Notes under the pieces: generated by a model
Told to the model about the DNA's origin: nothing
The model's input: the letters and a program-made list of their open reading frames with translations, nothing else
Databases searched by the model: none
Translations under genes and position numbers: made by a program
Shown here: positions 1 to 5,546 of the stretch, piece after piece
Numbering within the stretch: the first letter of the stretch is position 1
Layout of the letters: each line of letters begins with the position of its first letter
NCBI GenBank assembly: GCA_955652265.1
Contig: CATPBD010000060.1
Span: forward strand, 1 to 6,336
Reading direction: 5' to 3'
From: an uncultured Gemmatimonadaceae bacterium
Lineage (GTDB): Bacteria; Gemmatimonadota; Gemmatimonadetes; Gemmatimonadales; Gemmatimonadaceae
DNA: 6,336 bases

Positions 1-262
1 CCCATCTGCAACCGGCTTTGGACCGGCTTTTCAGAGAGAATCCGCTTGCTTTTTCTCACCGAGTTGCTCGTGTTCCTGCACGCGGGTTAAGGCCGCCTGC
101 AGGCCCTCAATACACAAGGATTGGATGATCAGTCAAGCGATATGATTTCGCCATTCGAGCCACCCGTGGAATGCGTCGGCGTTTATTCGGGTGTGGGGGT
201 TAACCCATTATCGCGGCGAGAGATGAAGCTGCTGAAGCACCTTCAGCAATGCTGACATGAAA
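1..262. other. Left-edge stretch without a supported gene
   Basis: No convincing coding region was found on either strand. Frames open at the left edge close early on the plus strand (stops at 88-90, 126-128 and 140-142) and give no recognisable protein. Small landmarks are a 9-base direct repeat ACCGGCTTT (11-19 and 22-30), a 10-base palindrome GCCTGCAGGC (95-104), a 10-base palindrome GGGTTAACCC (197-206) and a hairpin at 230-248 listed separately. A 28-codon minus-strand frame (31-117, TTG start) has a plausible helical composition but nothing else to support it. The stretch lies downstream of acs and probably contains its 3' untranslated region. Confidence 0.5.
230..248 (-). terminator. 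Hairpin just downstream of acs, possible terminator
   Basis: TGCTGAAG and CTTCAGCA form a perfect 8-bp stem around a 3-base loop (238-240). It starts 14 bases past the acs stop codon on the minus strand. There is no run of T after the stem on that strand, so it is not a textbook intrinsic terminator. It may be a Rho-assisted terminator or an mRNA 3'-end stabiliser. The placement supports a role at the end of the acs transcript; the mechanism is inferred. Confidence 0.4.
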
Positions 263-2227
263 TCACCCCTCCTTGTCTTCGTACTGATCCTTCAAACTGG
301 CGACAACATTCGGATCCGCGAGCGTCGTCGTGTCGCCCAGCGCGCGTCCTTCCGCGATGTCGCGCAGTAGTCGGCGCATGATTTTTCCCGACCGCGTTTT
401 TGGTAGATCCGCGGAAAACAAAATGTCGTCCGGGCGCGCAAGCGCGCCGATCTTTTTTGCGACGAATTCACGCAGCTCGTCTCGCAACGCCGGGCTTTGC
501 TTGCTCTTGTCGCGTAGCGTCACGAACGCCGCGATCGCCTGGCCTTTGAGCTCGTGTGATTTTCCCACGACTGCGGCTTCAGCCACGGCGGGATGCTCGA
601 CCAGCACAGACTCGATCTCCATCGTGCCGATCCGGTGGCCGGCCACATTCAACACATCGTCGACGCGACCGAGAATCCAGAAATAACCATCGCTGTCACG
701 TTTGGCACCATCACCGGGAAAATACAGATCGGGTCGACCCGGCCATTTGGAGAAATAGGTTTGAACGTAGCGCTCGTCGTCGCCCCAGATCGTACGCAGC
801 ATTGATGGCCATGGCTTGGTGAGGGCCAATAGTCCCCCGCCGACGTCGATGCGTTCGCCAATGGAGTCCAGCAGGTCGGCGCCGTATCCAGGTAGTGCCT
901 TGGTGGCGCTGCCTGGCTTGGTTGGCGTGATGCCTGGCAGCGGAGAGATCACGATCGCACCCGTCTCCGTCTGCCACCATGTGTCGACGATCGGGCACCG
1001 GTTCCCGCCGATGTGCTCGCGGTACCACATCCACGCTTCCGGATTTATGGGCTCACCGACAGAACCGAGGAGGCGGAGCCGGGTCAAGTCGTGCTTCGCC
1101 GGATACTCGTCGCCCCACTTCATGAATGCGCGAATCGCTGTCGGCGCGGTGTACAGGATCGTGACGCCGTGCCGCTCGCAAATGTCCCAGAAGCGATCGC
1201 GCTCGGGCCAGTCCGGTGCGCCTTCGTACATCACGCAAGTCGCGCCATTGGCGAGCGGACCGTAGACGAGATAGGAATGTCCGGTCACCCACCCGATGTC
1301 CGCCGTGCACCAGAAAACGTCTTCGTCCTTCAGGTCGAACACCATCTTCGTAGTCGTGGCGACGCCCGTGAGGTAGCCGCCCGTCGTGTGCACGATCCCT
1401 TTCGGTTTTCCCGTAGTGCCCGACGTGTACAGGATGTACAGCACATCCTCCGCGTCCATCGGTTCGGGATCGCACCTGGTCTCGGCTGTTTTCATCAGCC
1501 GGTGCCACCAATGATCGCGGCCTTCCACCATTTCGGCGAACGCTTCATCGCCCGAGGCGCCGGGGCGGCGCTGCACGACGATCACGTGCTGTATCGAGGG
1601 TGTGTCCTCCAATGCCTTGTCGGAGTTCCGCTTGAGGGGTATTACCTGACCCCGACGGTATCCGGCGTCGGCCGTGATCAGGACTTTGACCTCCGAGTCG
1701 TTGATGCGATCACGCAGCGATTCCGGCGAGAAGCCGCCGAAAACAACCGAGTGAATCGCGCCGATCCGCGCGCACGCCAACATTGAGATCGCCGCTTCTG
1801 GAATGAGCGGTAGATAGATCGCGACGCGATCTCCCTTTCGCACGCCGAGTCCCTTCAGAACATTTGCGCAGCGCGAAACTTCGACGTAGAGATCCCAATA
1901 AGTGAGCGTTCGCCGATCTCCGGGCTCTCCCTCCCAGATTAGCGCTGCCTTGTTTCTGCTCGGCCCGCGCACGTGCCTGTCGATGCAGTTGGCGGCTACG
2001 TTGATTTTTCCGCCAATGAACCACTTCACGTGCGGGGGTTCCCACTCCAGAACTTTACTCCACGGTTTTATCCACTCCAGCTCGCGTGCCTGCTCGGCCC
2101 AGAACTCTTCCGGGTCGCGCGAGGCTTTCTCATAGATCTCCCGCGATGACACGTTGGCGGCACGAGCGAATTCGGGGGGAGGCTCGAACTTCCGGTTTTC
2201 CGTTAGTAGAACGTCAATGTCAGTCAT
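263..2227 (-). CDS. acs: Acetyl-CoA synthetase (AMP-forming), full length
   Basis: Activates acetate with ATP to acetyl-AMP and then transfers it to CoA, feeding acetate into central metabolism in the cytoplasm. The 654-residue length matches the roughly 650 usual for Acs. Visible motifs are the ATP-binding loop [11 protein letters not shown] (about 267-277), [16 protein letters not shown], the hinge region [15 protein letters not shown], and the C-terminal PKTRSGK with catalytic Lys615. That lysine is the one reversibly acetylated in Salmonella Acs (Lys609). The acetate-pocket residues of the Salmonella enzyme appear conserved as Val314, Thr315, Val390 and Trp418, which favours acetate over longer acids. 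I chose the ATG at 2227 because MTDIDVLL begins the family-like N terminus. The frame continues upstream to a TTG at 2308, but that would add 27 atypical residues and overlap ccmA. No strong ribosome binding site precedes the ATG. The gene is divergent from ccmA and appears to be transcribed alone. Confidence 0.97.
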   Translation of the reverse strand: MTDIDVLLTENRKFEPPPEFARAANVSSREIYEKASRDPEEFWAEQARELEWIKPWSKVLEWEPPHVKWFIGGKINVAANCIDRHVRGPSRNKAALIWEGEPGDRRTLTYWDLYVEVSRCANVLKGLGVRKGDRVAIYLPLIPEAAISMLACARIGAIHSVVFGGFSPESLRDRINDSEVKVLITADAGYRRGQVIPLKRNSDKALEDTPSIQHVIVVQRRPGASGDEAFAEMVEGRDHWWHRLMKTAETRCDPEPMDAEDVLYILYTSGTTGKPKGIVHTTGGYLTGVATTTKMVFDLKDEDVFWCTADIGWVTGHSYLVYGPLANGATCVMYEGAPDWPERDRFWDICERHGVTILYTAPTAIRAFMKWGDEYPAKHDLTRLRLLGSVGEPINPEAWMWYREHIGGNRCPIVDTWWQTETGAIVISPLPGITPTKPGSATKALPGYGADLLDSIGERIDVGGGLLALTKPWPSMLRTIWGDDERYVQTYFSKWPGRPDLYFPGDGAKRDSDGYFWILGRVDDVLNVAGHRIGTMEIESVLVEHPAVAEAAVVGKSHELKGQAIAAFVTLRDKSKQSPALRDELREFVAKKIGALARPDDILFSADLPKTRSGKIMRRLLRDIAEGRALGDTTTLADPNVVASLKDQYEDKEG

Positions 2228-2313
2228 TGTAGCGGAGTCGGTGTACGCGCTGAGATAGAGCGAGTCGCAAGGATACTGCGTTTTGCGCCGGTCTCGCCAG
2301 AGTGGCAAGTTCT
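2228..2313. promoter_or_regulatory. Divergent acs/ccmA upstream region
   Basis: This 86-base gap lies between the divergent starts of acs and ccmA, so it should hold promoters for both; that is inferred from gene orientation. A weak -10-like GATACT is visible at 2272-2277 on the plus strand, but it has no good -35 partner, and neither gene has a clear Shine-Dalgarno sequence. I see no convincing operator palindrome. The gap shrinks to 74 bases if ccmA starts at the GTG at 2302. Confidence 0.35.
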
Positions 2314-3063
2314 ATGCGAATGTCGCTCTCTTCTTCGACAACTGCTATCGCACCAGGGCCTGTCGTCGAGGTCGTCGCCCTCACGCGCGCCTTCGGCCCG
2401 AGAAAGGCTGTTGCCGGGGTGACCTTCTCCCTTGGAGCCGGCGACTGTCTCGCCTTGTTCGGACCAAATGGCGCGGGCAAGACGACTCTCCTTCGCGTTC
2501 TCGCAGGCCTGCTCAAGCCTTCGTCGGGAAGCGCCCGGGTATCCGGGATCGCGCTGCCAGCTGGTGCGGACGTCAGGTCGAAGGTGGGACTGATCTCGCA
2601 CCACACGATGTTGTACGACGCCCTGTCTCCGCGCGAGAATGTATCCTTTGCCGCGCGGCTATACTCAGTGCCTCACGTATCGACGCGGGTAGAAGATTCA
2701 TTGCGCCGGATGTCGATGCTGGAGCGAGCGGATACCCCCGTTCGCGCGCTCAGTCGAGGCATGCAGCAGCGGGTGTCGATCGCACGCGCGATGGTTCACT
2801 CGCCACAGCTCGTTCTCGCCGACGAACCCTACAGCGGACTCGACGACAGCGGCGCGCGCGCTCTGACAGCGCTTCTCCAGGAGCTTCGAGCAGTTGGCAC
2901 TGCAATAATCATCGTCACTCACAACCTCGCCCAGGGGCTTTCTCTCGCCACTCATGCAGCGGTGATGCAATCGGGCCGGTTCGTGAGATACGACCGCCGT
3001 TCGGAAGTCGACGTGACATCGTATTCCACCACTTACCGTGAGGCATTGAACTCCGGTGAGTGA
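2314..3063 (+). CDS. ccmA: Cytochrome c biogenesis ABC transporter ATP-binding subunit CcmA
   Basis: This is the ATPase of the CcmAB complex, which in System I cytochrome c maturation uses ATP hydrolysis to release heme-loaded CcmE from CcmC. It acts on the cytoplasmic face of the inner membrane. The ABC motifs occur in order: Walker A GPNGAGKTT (50-58), signature LSRGMQQR (146-153), Walker B LVLADEP (166-172, with Asp170 and Glu171), D-loop SGLDD and switch His203 (VTHN). The family-like stretch SHHTMLYDALSPRENV contains His97 where the Q-loop glutamine usually sits. Length is 249 residues, slightly long because of a serine- and threonine-rich N terminus. The start is uncertain: GTG 2302, ATG 2314 and ATG 2320 are in frame and none has a strong ribosome binding site. 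I prefer ATG 2314. The 3' end overlaps ccmB by 8 bases, which indicates a common transcript. The ccmB neighbour separates this from generic ABC ATPases. Confidence 0.92.
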   Translation: MRMSLSSSTTAIAPGPVVEVVALTRAFGPRKAVAGVTFSLGAGDCLALFGPNGAGKTTLLRVLAGLLKPSSGSARVSGIALPAGADVRSKVGLISHHTMLYDALSPRENVSFAARLYSVPHVSTRVEDSLRRMSMLERADTPVRALSRGMQQRVSIARAMVHSPQLVLADEPYSGLDDSGARALTALLQELRAVGTAIIIVTHNLAQGLSLATHAAVMQSGRFVRYDRRSEVDVTSYSTTYREALNSGE

Positions 3064-3736
3064 GACGATTTCTGCGGCGTGGCTGATCGCGCGGAAGGAT
3101 CTCGCGATAGAGTTCCGAACGCGTAGCGCCTTCTTTTCCGCCGTTGTCTTCGCGCTCCTCGGACTCGTGATCTTCTACTACGCGTGGGATCCTACGGCCG
3201 TCTCGGTAACCGATCTGGCACCCGGCGTCCTGTGGGTGATTTTCACGTTCTCCGGATTGCTCGGATTGCACCGCTCCTTCGGCATCGAAGCGGCCGACCA
3301 CGCCATCGATGGCCTACTCGCCTCACCTGTCTCGAGGCATGCAATCTTCCTCGGCAAAGCGATCGCGAACCTGATCTTCGTCGCGGCCGTGCAGATGATC
3401 GCGATCCCCGCACTCGTCCTCTTTTACAACCTTCCTCTCGGGGATGTCGTCGGACCATTGATCGCGATTGCGCTTCTCGCTGCTATCGGCCTCGTTGTGG
3501 TGGGCACCCTGTTCAGCGCGATGGTTGTCAACACGCGATTGGCCGAGCTGCTGCTGCCGATGCTCGCTCTTCCATTCTTCGTGCCGATTGTGATTGCCGC
3601 GACGCAGGCGACGGCGAAGCTGTTGAGCGGCCGACCCGTCAGCGAAGCTGACGCGTGGCTCAAACTCTTGGTTGCCTTTGACATTGTATTCGTTGCCGCG
3701 TGCACCCTCGCTTACCCGTTCACTGTTGAGGATTAA
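3056..3736 (+). CDS. ccmB: Heme exporter/cytochrome c maturation membrane protein CcmB
   Basis: Membrane subunit that pairs with CcmA to form the ABC complex needed to release holo-CcmE during cytochrome c maturation. The 226 residues match the family's usual length of about 220. Typical features are an N-terminal cytoplasmic helix with the pattern AWLIARKDLAIEFRTR (8-23), the segment FGIEAADHAIDGLLASPVSR (75-94) after the second membrane helix, and about six hydrophobic segments (roughly 25-42, 55-71, 101-124, 132-155, 163-183 and 202-222). The start is GTG 3056, inside the end of ccmA, giving an 8-base overlap. A GAGG lies 12 bases upstream, rather far for a ribosome binding site, so translation may depend on ribosomes finishing ccmA. 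No clear intrinsic terminator follows; the next 415 bases are repeat-rich spacer. Confidence 0.94.
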   Translation: MSETISAAWLIARKDLAIEFRTRSAFFSAVVFALLGLVIFYYAWDPTAVSVTDLAPGVLWVIFTFSGLLGLHRSFGIEAADHAIDGLLASPVSRHAIFLGKAIANLIFVAAVQMIAIPALVLFYNLPLGDVVGPLIAIALLAAIGLVVVGTLFSAMVVNTRLAELLLPMLALPFFVPIVIAATQATAKLLSGRPVSEADAWLKLLVAFDIVFVAACTLAYPFTVED

Positions 3737-3743
3737 GAGCACT

Positions 3744-3763
3744 GCAACTGAACAGGTGGGAGG
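3744..3763 (-). repeat. Inverted copy of the spacer repeat (copy 1)
   Basis: Read on the minus strand this is CCTCCCACCTGTTCAGTTGC. It matches the plus-strand copies around 3970-3987 and 4028-4046 apart from a few substitutions. It begins 8 bases after the ccmB stop codon. With the right-hand copies it could form a long-range stem about 230-300 bases apart. Confidence 0.7.
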
Positions 3764-3800
3764 TGTCAGCCGGGCATCTCGCTTGATCGGGACCGAGAAG

Positions 3801-3830
3801 CAACAGAACGGGCGGGAGTTGTCAGTGGCA
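3801..3830 (-). repeat. Inverted copy of the spacer repeat (copy 2)
   Basis: Its reverse complement resembles the plus-strand block at 4014-4043. The shared part runs about 23 bases through CTCCCGCC and GTTC with four substitutions, and TGCCA is also shared after a one-base gap. It supports a dispersed repeat present in both orientations within the spacer. Confidence 0.6.
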
Positions 3831-3964
3831 TAGATGCCAGTGATTCAGTTCACGACGCCCAGACTTCCCTCAATAGTCTTATGGCACAGGCCTTTGCTTG
3901 TACCCTGAAGTGCGCCGGTAAAGTCCGGACGTAGTGAACTAACAAACTGAATTCTTAGCCACTC

Positions 3965-3991
3965 GCAACTCTCGCCTGTTCAGTTGGCAGT
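3965..3991 (+). repeat. Direct copy of the spacer repeat (copy 3)
   Basis: Shares GCCTGTTCAGTT, then GCAGTT after one variable base, with the block 58 bases downstream (4023-4049). The two differ at about three or four positions over 27 bases. Its right half merges into the first heptamer block. Confidence 0.7.
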
Positions 3992-4001
3992 TTACAGCTT
4001 T
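3981..4001 (+). repeat. Heptamer block 1 (three CAGTTGN-like units)
   Basis: Three consecutive 7-base units start at 3981, 3988 and 3995: CAGTTGG, CAGTTTA and CAGCTTT. They decay from left to right. Confidence 0.6.
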
Positions 4002-4009
4002 CGCGCACT

Positions 4010-4030
4010 CAGTTGCCAGGTGGCAGCTCC
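4010..4030 (+). repeat. Heptamer block 2 (three CAGTTGN-like units)
   Basis: Three consecutive 7-base units start at 4010, 4017 and 4024: CAGTTGC, CAGGTGG and CAGCTCC. The last unit runs into the second direct copy of the longer repeat. Confidence 0.6.
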
Positions 4031-4049
4031 CGCCTGTTCAGTTTGCAGT
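4023..4049 (+). repeat. Direct copy of the spacer repeat (copy 4)
   Basis: Near-identical to 3965-3991, sharing GCCTGTTCAGTT then GCAGTT. The 58-base spacing between the two copies is not a multiple of seven, so the longer unit is not explained by slippage of the heptamer alone. Confidence 0.7.
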
Positions 4050-4094
4050 TGTCAGTTTGCAGTCATCAGTTGACCGTTGTCAGTTGCCAGTGAA
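4039..4094 (+). repeat. Heptamer block 3 (eight CAGTTGN-like units)
   Basis: Eight units in perfect 7-base phase start at 4039, 4046, 4053, 4060, 4067, 4074, 4081 and 4088: CAGTTTG, CAGTTGT, CAGTTTG, CAGTCAT, CAGTTGA, CCGTTGT, CAGTTGC and CAGTGAA. The first four bases CAGT are kept in seven of the eight units, while the last three vary. This is a degenerate heptanucleotide minisatellite, comparable in style to the short tandemly repeated heptamers described in cyanobacteria. It ends 57 bases before the next gene. Confidence 0.85.
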
Positions 4095-4142
4095 CCGTAG
4101 CGCCAATGCTCAGCGAGTTGTATCGTGTCTCGCCCCTAATCC

Positions 4143-4149
4143 GGAGAGG
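4143..4149 (+). promoter_or_regulatory. Strong ribosome binding site for the 4152 gene
   Basis: GGAGAGG sits just before the ATG at 4152, with the GGAG core 5 bases away. It is the clearest Shine-Dalgarno sequence in the window and fixes this start. It also suggests independent translation rather than coupling to ccmB. Confidence 0.8.
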
Positions 4150-4151
4150 TC

Positions 4152-4691
4152 ATGAACGGTAAGTACCTGCTCTATGGCACCCTTGCCGCCAGTATCACGC
4201 TCTTCGTTTGGCAAACGATCTCCAACGTCGCGATCCCCTGGCATACCGCGACGATGACCCAATTCAAGGACAACGCCACTGCCGCCCAGGCGATACGCGC
4301 GCAAGCGCCGACGAATGGCGTCTATTTTGCGCCGCAGGGAGTCCTGCTGGCGGTGTCGTTGACTCCGGACCTCGCTGACAAGTCAAAGTCGATGGGTCCA
4401 AACATGACGAAGCAGTTCGTGATCGACCTGGTCGCATCGCTTCTGCTCTGCCTCGTCGTTGCGCGGATCGGCGTGGGAAGGAAGCGGGATACCGCTCTCA
4501 CGCTCGGCATCGCCGGATTGGCGGCGGGAATCATCAAGGAGATGTCGGACTGGAACTGGTGGGGCTTCCCGGCGAGCTACGCCATCGTCAACGAGATCGA
4601 TCTCGCCATCCAGTTCGCGCTTGCCGGCATCGTCATCGCGTGGGCCTACAAACGGGCAATGACTGGTACGCCGGTGGCCGCCGTCCGGTAA
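4152..4691 (+). CDS. Small four-helix membrane protein of unknown function
   Basis: The 179-residue product is not assigned to a named function. It has a hydrophobic N-terminal helix (about 5-27), a loop with the conspicuous motif GVYFAPQGV (56-64), and three further helices (about 87-106, 113-129 and 147-166). An aromatic motif DWNWWGFP lies at 133-140, followed by a helix with buried acidic residues (VNEIDLAIQF). The first segment has no signal-peptidase-like site and probably stays as an anchor, leaving residues 30-85 on one side of the membrane. The pattern resembles a conserved hypothetical inner-membrane protein that I recall from other bacteria, but I cannot name the family. The start is fixed by a strong GGAGAGG site. 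It lies between ccmB and ccmC, separated from each by non-coding sequence, so it may be an insertion in the cluster rather than a Ccm component. It is not CcmE, CcmG or CcmH: there is no CXXC or heme-binding motif. Confidence 0.85.
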   Translation: MNGKYLLYGTLAASITLFVWQTISNVAIPWHTATMTQFKDNATAAQAIRAQAPTNGVYFAPQGVLLAVSLTPDLADKSKSMGPNMTKQFVIDLVASLLLCLVVARIGVGRKRDTALTLGIAGLAAGIIKEMSDWNWWGFPASYAIVNEIDLAIQFALAGIVIAWAYKRAMTGTPVAAVR

Positions 4692-4697
4692 TCACAT

Positions 4698-4756
4698 TTC
4701 GCAGTTAAATTGGATGGGCCGGTGACACGTCGTCACCGGCCCATTCGCAGGTAAAT
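4698..4756 (+). repeat. 13-bp direct repeat bracketing a hairpin
   Basis: TTCGCAGTTAAAT (4698-4710) and TTCGCAGGTAAAT (4744-4756) differ at one position. They flank the perfect hairpin at 4714-4744, with the second copy starting on the hairpin's last base. The arrangement looks like a small duplicated or inserted element, but it is too short to assign to a known mobile class. Confidence 0.6.
4714..4744 (+). terminator. Perfect 13-bp GC-rich hairpin between the 4152 gene and ccmC
   Basis: ATGGGCCGGTGAC (4714-4726) and GTCACCGGCCCAT (4732-4744) pair perfectly around the 5-base loop ACGTC. The stem lies 22 bases past the stop codon of the membrane protein gene, where a terminator is expected. 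However, no T tract follows on the plus strand. It could be a Rho-dependent or leaky terminator, an RNA-processing or stabilising structure, or a bidirectional end. If it terminates transcription, ccmC would need a promoter in the 27 bases before its start, which looks too short, so read-through is likely. Confidence 0.65.
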
Positions 4757-4775
4757 GCACCTCACATCGACATGA
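4755..4775 (+). CDS. Possible six-codon leader ORF coupled to ccmC
   Basis: ATG CAC CTC ACA TCG ACA TGA encodes MHLTST. Its stop codon overlaps the ccmC ATG as ATGA (4772-4775). A weak AGG (4749-4751) precedes it at short spacing, while ccmC itself has no evident ribosome binding site. The arrangement would allow ccmC to be translated by termination and reinitiation. An ORF this short can arise by chance, so this is only a candidate. Confidence 0.2.
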   Translation: MHLTST

Positions 4776-5443
4776 AGATCTCCTGGCTTCCCACCGTCGC
4801 CGGCCTGGCGGTTGTTGGGACTGTCATTCGCGCCGCTTTTTTCACGCCTCTGGAAGCGAAGCAGGGAGCTGCGCAAAAGATTTTTTACATTCACGTTCCC
4901 GCTGCCTGGGTGGCGTTCCTTGCCTTCGGACTCGTCGCGATCGCGAGCGGCGTCTTCCTCTGGCTTCGCGATCCACGACTCGACCGTTTCGCCGAGAGCT
5001 CCGCTGAAGTAGGAGTGGTTTTCACGAGCGTCGTGCTGATCACCGGTCCGCTGTGGGCCAAGCCGATCTGGGGAACCTACTGGGCGTGGTGGGATGTGCG
5101 TCTCGTGTCCACGCTCTTCCTGTGGTTCATTTACGTGTCGTACCTCGTTCTCCGCGGGGCGATAGAATCGCCCGAGATGCGCTCGCGATACGCAGCGGTG
5201 CTCGGAATCCTTGGCGCGCTTCTGATCCCGTTCATCCATCTGAGCGTGTATCTCTTTGCGACAATGCACCCGATGCCAATCGTCGGCAAGCCGAGCGCAC
5301 CATCGCTGCCGAACGAGATGTTGCTGACACTCTTTCTCTCCCTGATCTCATTTACACTGCTTTATTTCACTTTCGTCCGGTCGCGGTATCGGTACGCGGT
5401 CGAGCGAGACGCAATCGCGGAAGCCGCGGGACAGCATGCCTGA
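4772..5443 (+). CDS. ccmC: Cytochrome c maturation heme-handling protein CcmC
   Basis: Integral membrane member of the heme-handling protein superfamily. It binds heme at the periplasmic side and presents it to the chaperone CcmE. The 223-residue protein has about six membrane helices (roughly 5-24, 43-64, 79-95, 112-128, 141-162 and 183-203). The tryptophan-rich WWD signature WGTYWAWWD (100-108) sits between helices 3 and 4. Two likely axial heme histidines are visible: His41 in KIFYIHVPAAW and His166 in FATMHPMP, matching the two periplasmic histidines of Escherichia coli CcmC. The ATG at 4772 is the only reasonable start and it lacks a clear ribosome binding site; a tiny upstream ORF ends on it. 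The gene overlaps ccmD by 8 bases. CcmF and CcsA share the WWD motif, but CcmF is much longer and CcsA belongs to System II with a CcsB partner, so CcmC fits best. Confidence 0.95.
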   Translation: MKISWLPTVAGLAVVGTVIRAAFFTPLEAKQGAAQKIFYIHVPAAWVAFLAFGLVAIASGVFLWLRDPRLDRFAESSAEVGVVFTSVVLITGPLWAKPIWGTYWAWWDVRLVSTLFLWFIYVSYLVLRGAIESPEMRSRYAAVLGILGALLIPFIHLSVYLFATMHPMPIVGKPSAPSLPNEMLLTLFLSLISFTLLYFTFVRSRYRYAVERDAIAEAAGQHA

Positions 5444-5546
5444 GACGTCTTCGTACTATCACCTAGCCTACACAGTCGCGCTTTCGATCTACGCTTTATA
5501 CGCATTGAGTCTTTACCTTCGACGCAAGCGACTGAGGGTTAGTTAG
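5436..5546 (+). CDS. ccmD: CcmD-like small membrane protein
   Basis: The 36-residue product has one membrane helix (about 8-28, rich in Tyr, Leu and Ala) followed by the basic tail LRRKRLR. That is the normal CcmD layout: a short N terminus, a helix with regularly spaced tyrosines, then an arginine-rich cytoplasmic end. CcmD binds CcmC and CcmE and is needed to release holo-CcmE from CcmABC. It is on the short side of the family. It starts inside ccmC with an 8-base overlap, and its TAG stop shares its last base with the GTG of the next gene. Both junctions point to tight translational coupling. The sequence is too short for a strong similarity argument, so position carries much of the weight. 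Confidence 0.85.
   Translation: MPETSSYYHLAYTVALSIYALYALSLYLRRKRLRVS
5534..5537 (+). promoter_or_regulatory. Ribosome binding site supporting the GTG start at 5546
   Basis: GAGG lies 8 bases before the GTG at 5546, an ideal spacing. An in-frame TAG at 5540-5542 limits the start to GTG 5546, GTG 5549 or later codons such as TTG 5558, so this site favours 5546. Confidence 0.6.

Larger units (their letters stand above)
3737..4151. other. Repeat-rich spacer inside the ccm cluster
   Basis: No gene is supported in these 415 bases on either strand. The spacer has two inverted copies of a CCGCCTGTTCAGTT-type repeat near its left end (3744-3763 and 3801-3830), two direct copies near its right end (3965-3991 and 4023-4049), and three blocks of degenerate CAGTTGN heptamers in strict 7-base phase. 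A small imperfect hairpin (3823-3842, TGGCA/TGCCA core) and a distant 11-base inverted pair with one mismatch (3846-3856 with 3930-3940) are also visible. It must also hold any promoter for the membrane protein gene at 4152, but I see no convincing one. Confidence 0.75.

Noticed and set aside
31..117. A 28-codon minus-strand frame with a charged, helix-like sequence (ends GEKKQADSL)
   Set aside because: It has only a TTG start, no clear ribosome binding site and no recognisable family. It may be a gene remnant but cannot be supported.
1013..1786. Long plus-strand open frame of 257 codons opposite acs
   Set aside because: It lies wholly antisense to the well-supported acs, and its arginine- and histidine-rich composition is typical of a shadow frame in GC-rich DNA.
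2249..2277. Sigma-70 promoter for ccmA using GATACT at 2272-2277
   Set aside because: There is no acceptable -35 element at the right spacing, so I did not call a specific promoter.
2228..2308. Extension of acs to a TTG start at 2308, adding 27 residues
   Set aside because: The added residues do not resemble Acs N termini, the start is a TTG, and the extension would run into the start of ccmA. The ATG at 2227 gives the standard Acs length.
2283..3041. 252-codon frame overlapping ccmA in another frame
   Set aside because: The ccmA frame carries all ABC ATPase motifs; the alternative is an arginine-rich, low-complexity shadow.
3901..3960. Possible small RNA or riboswitch in the spacer (CCGG...CCGG pairing)
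   Set aside because: Only 4-bp complementary segments are visible and no conserved riboswitch core is recognisable.
3981..4094. CRISPR array
   Set aside because: The repeats are 7 bases long with no unique spacers of 25-40 bases and no cas genes nearby; this is a degenerate tandem repeat.
4733..5269. 178-codon minus-strand frame opposite ccmC
   Set aside because: It is antisense to ccmC, which has the WWD motif and both heme histidines. The frame encodes a highly charged sequence typical of shadows.
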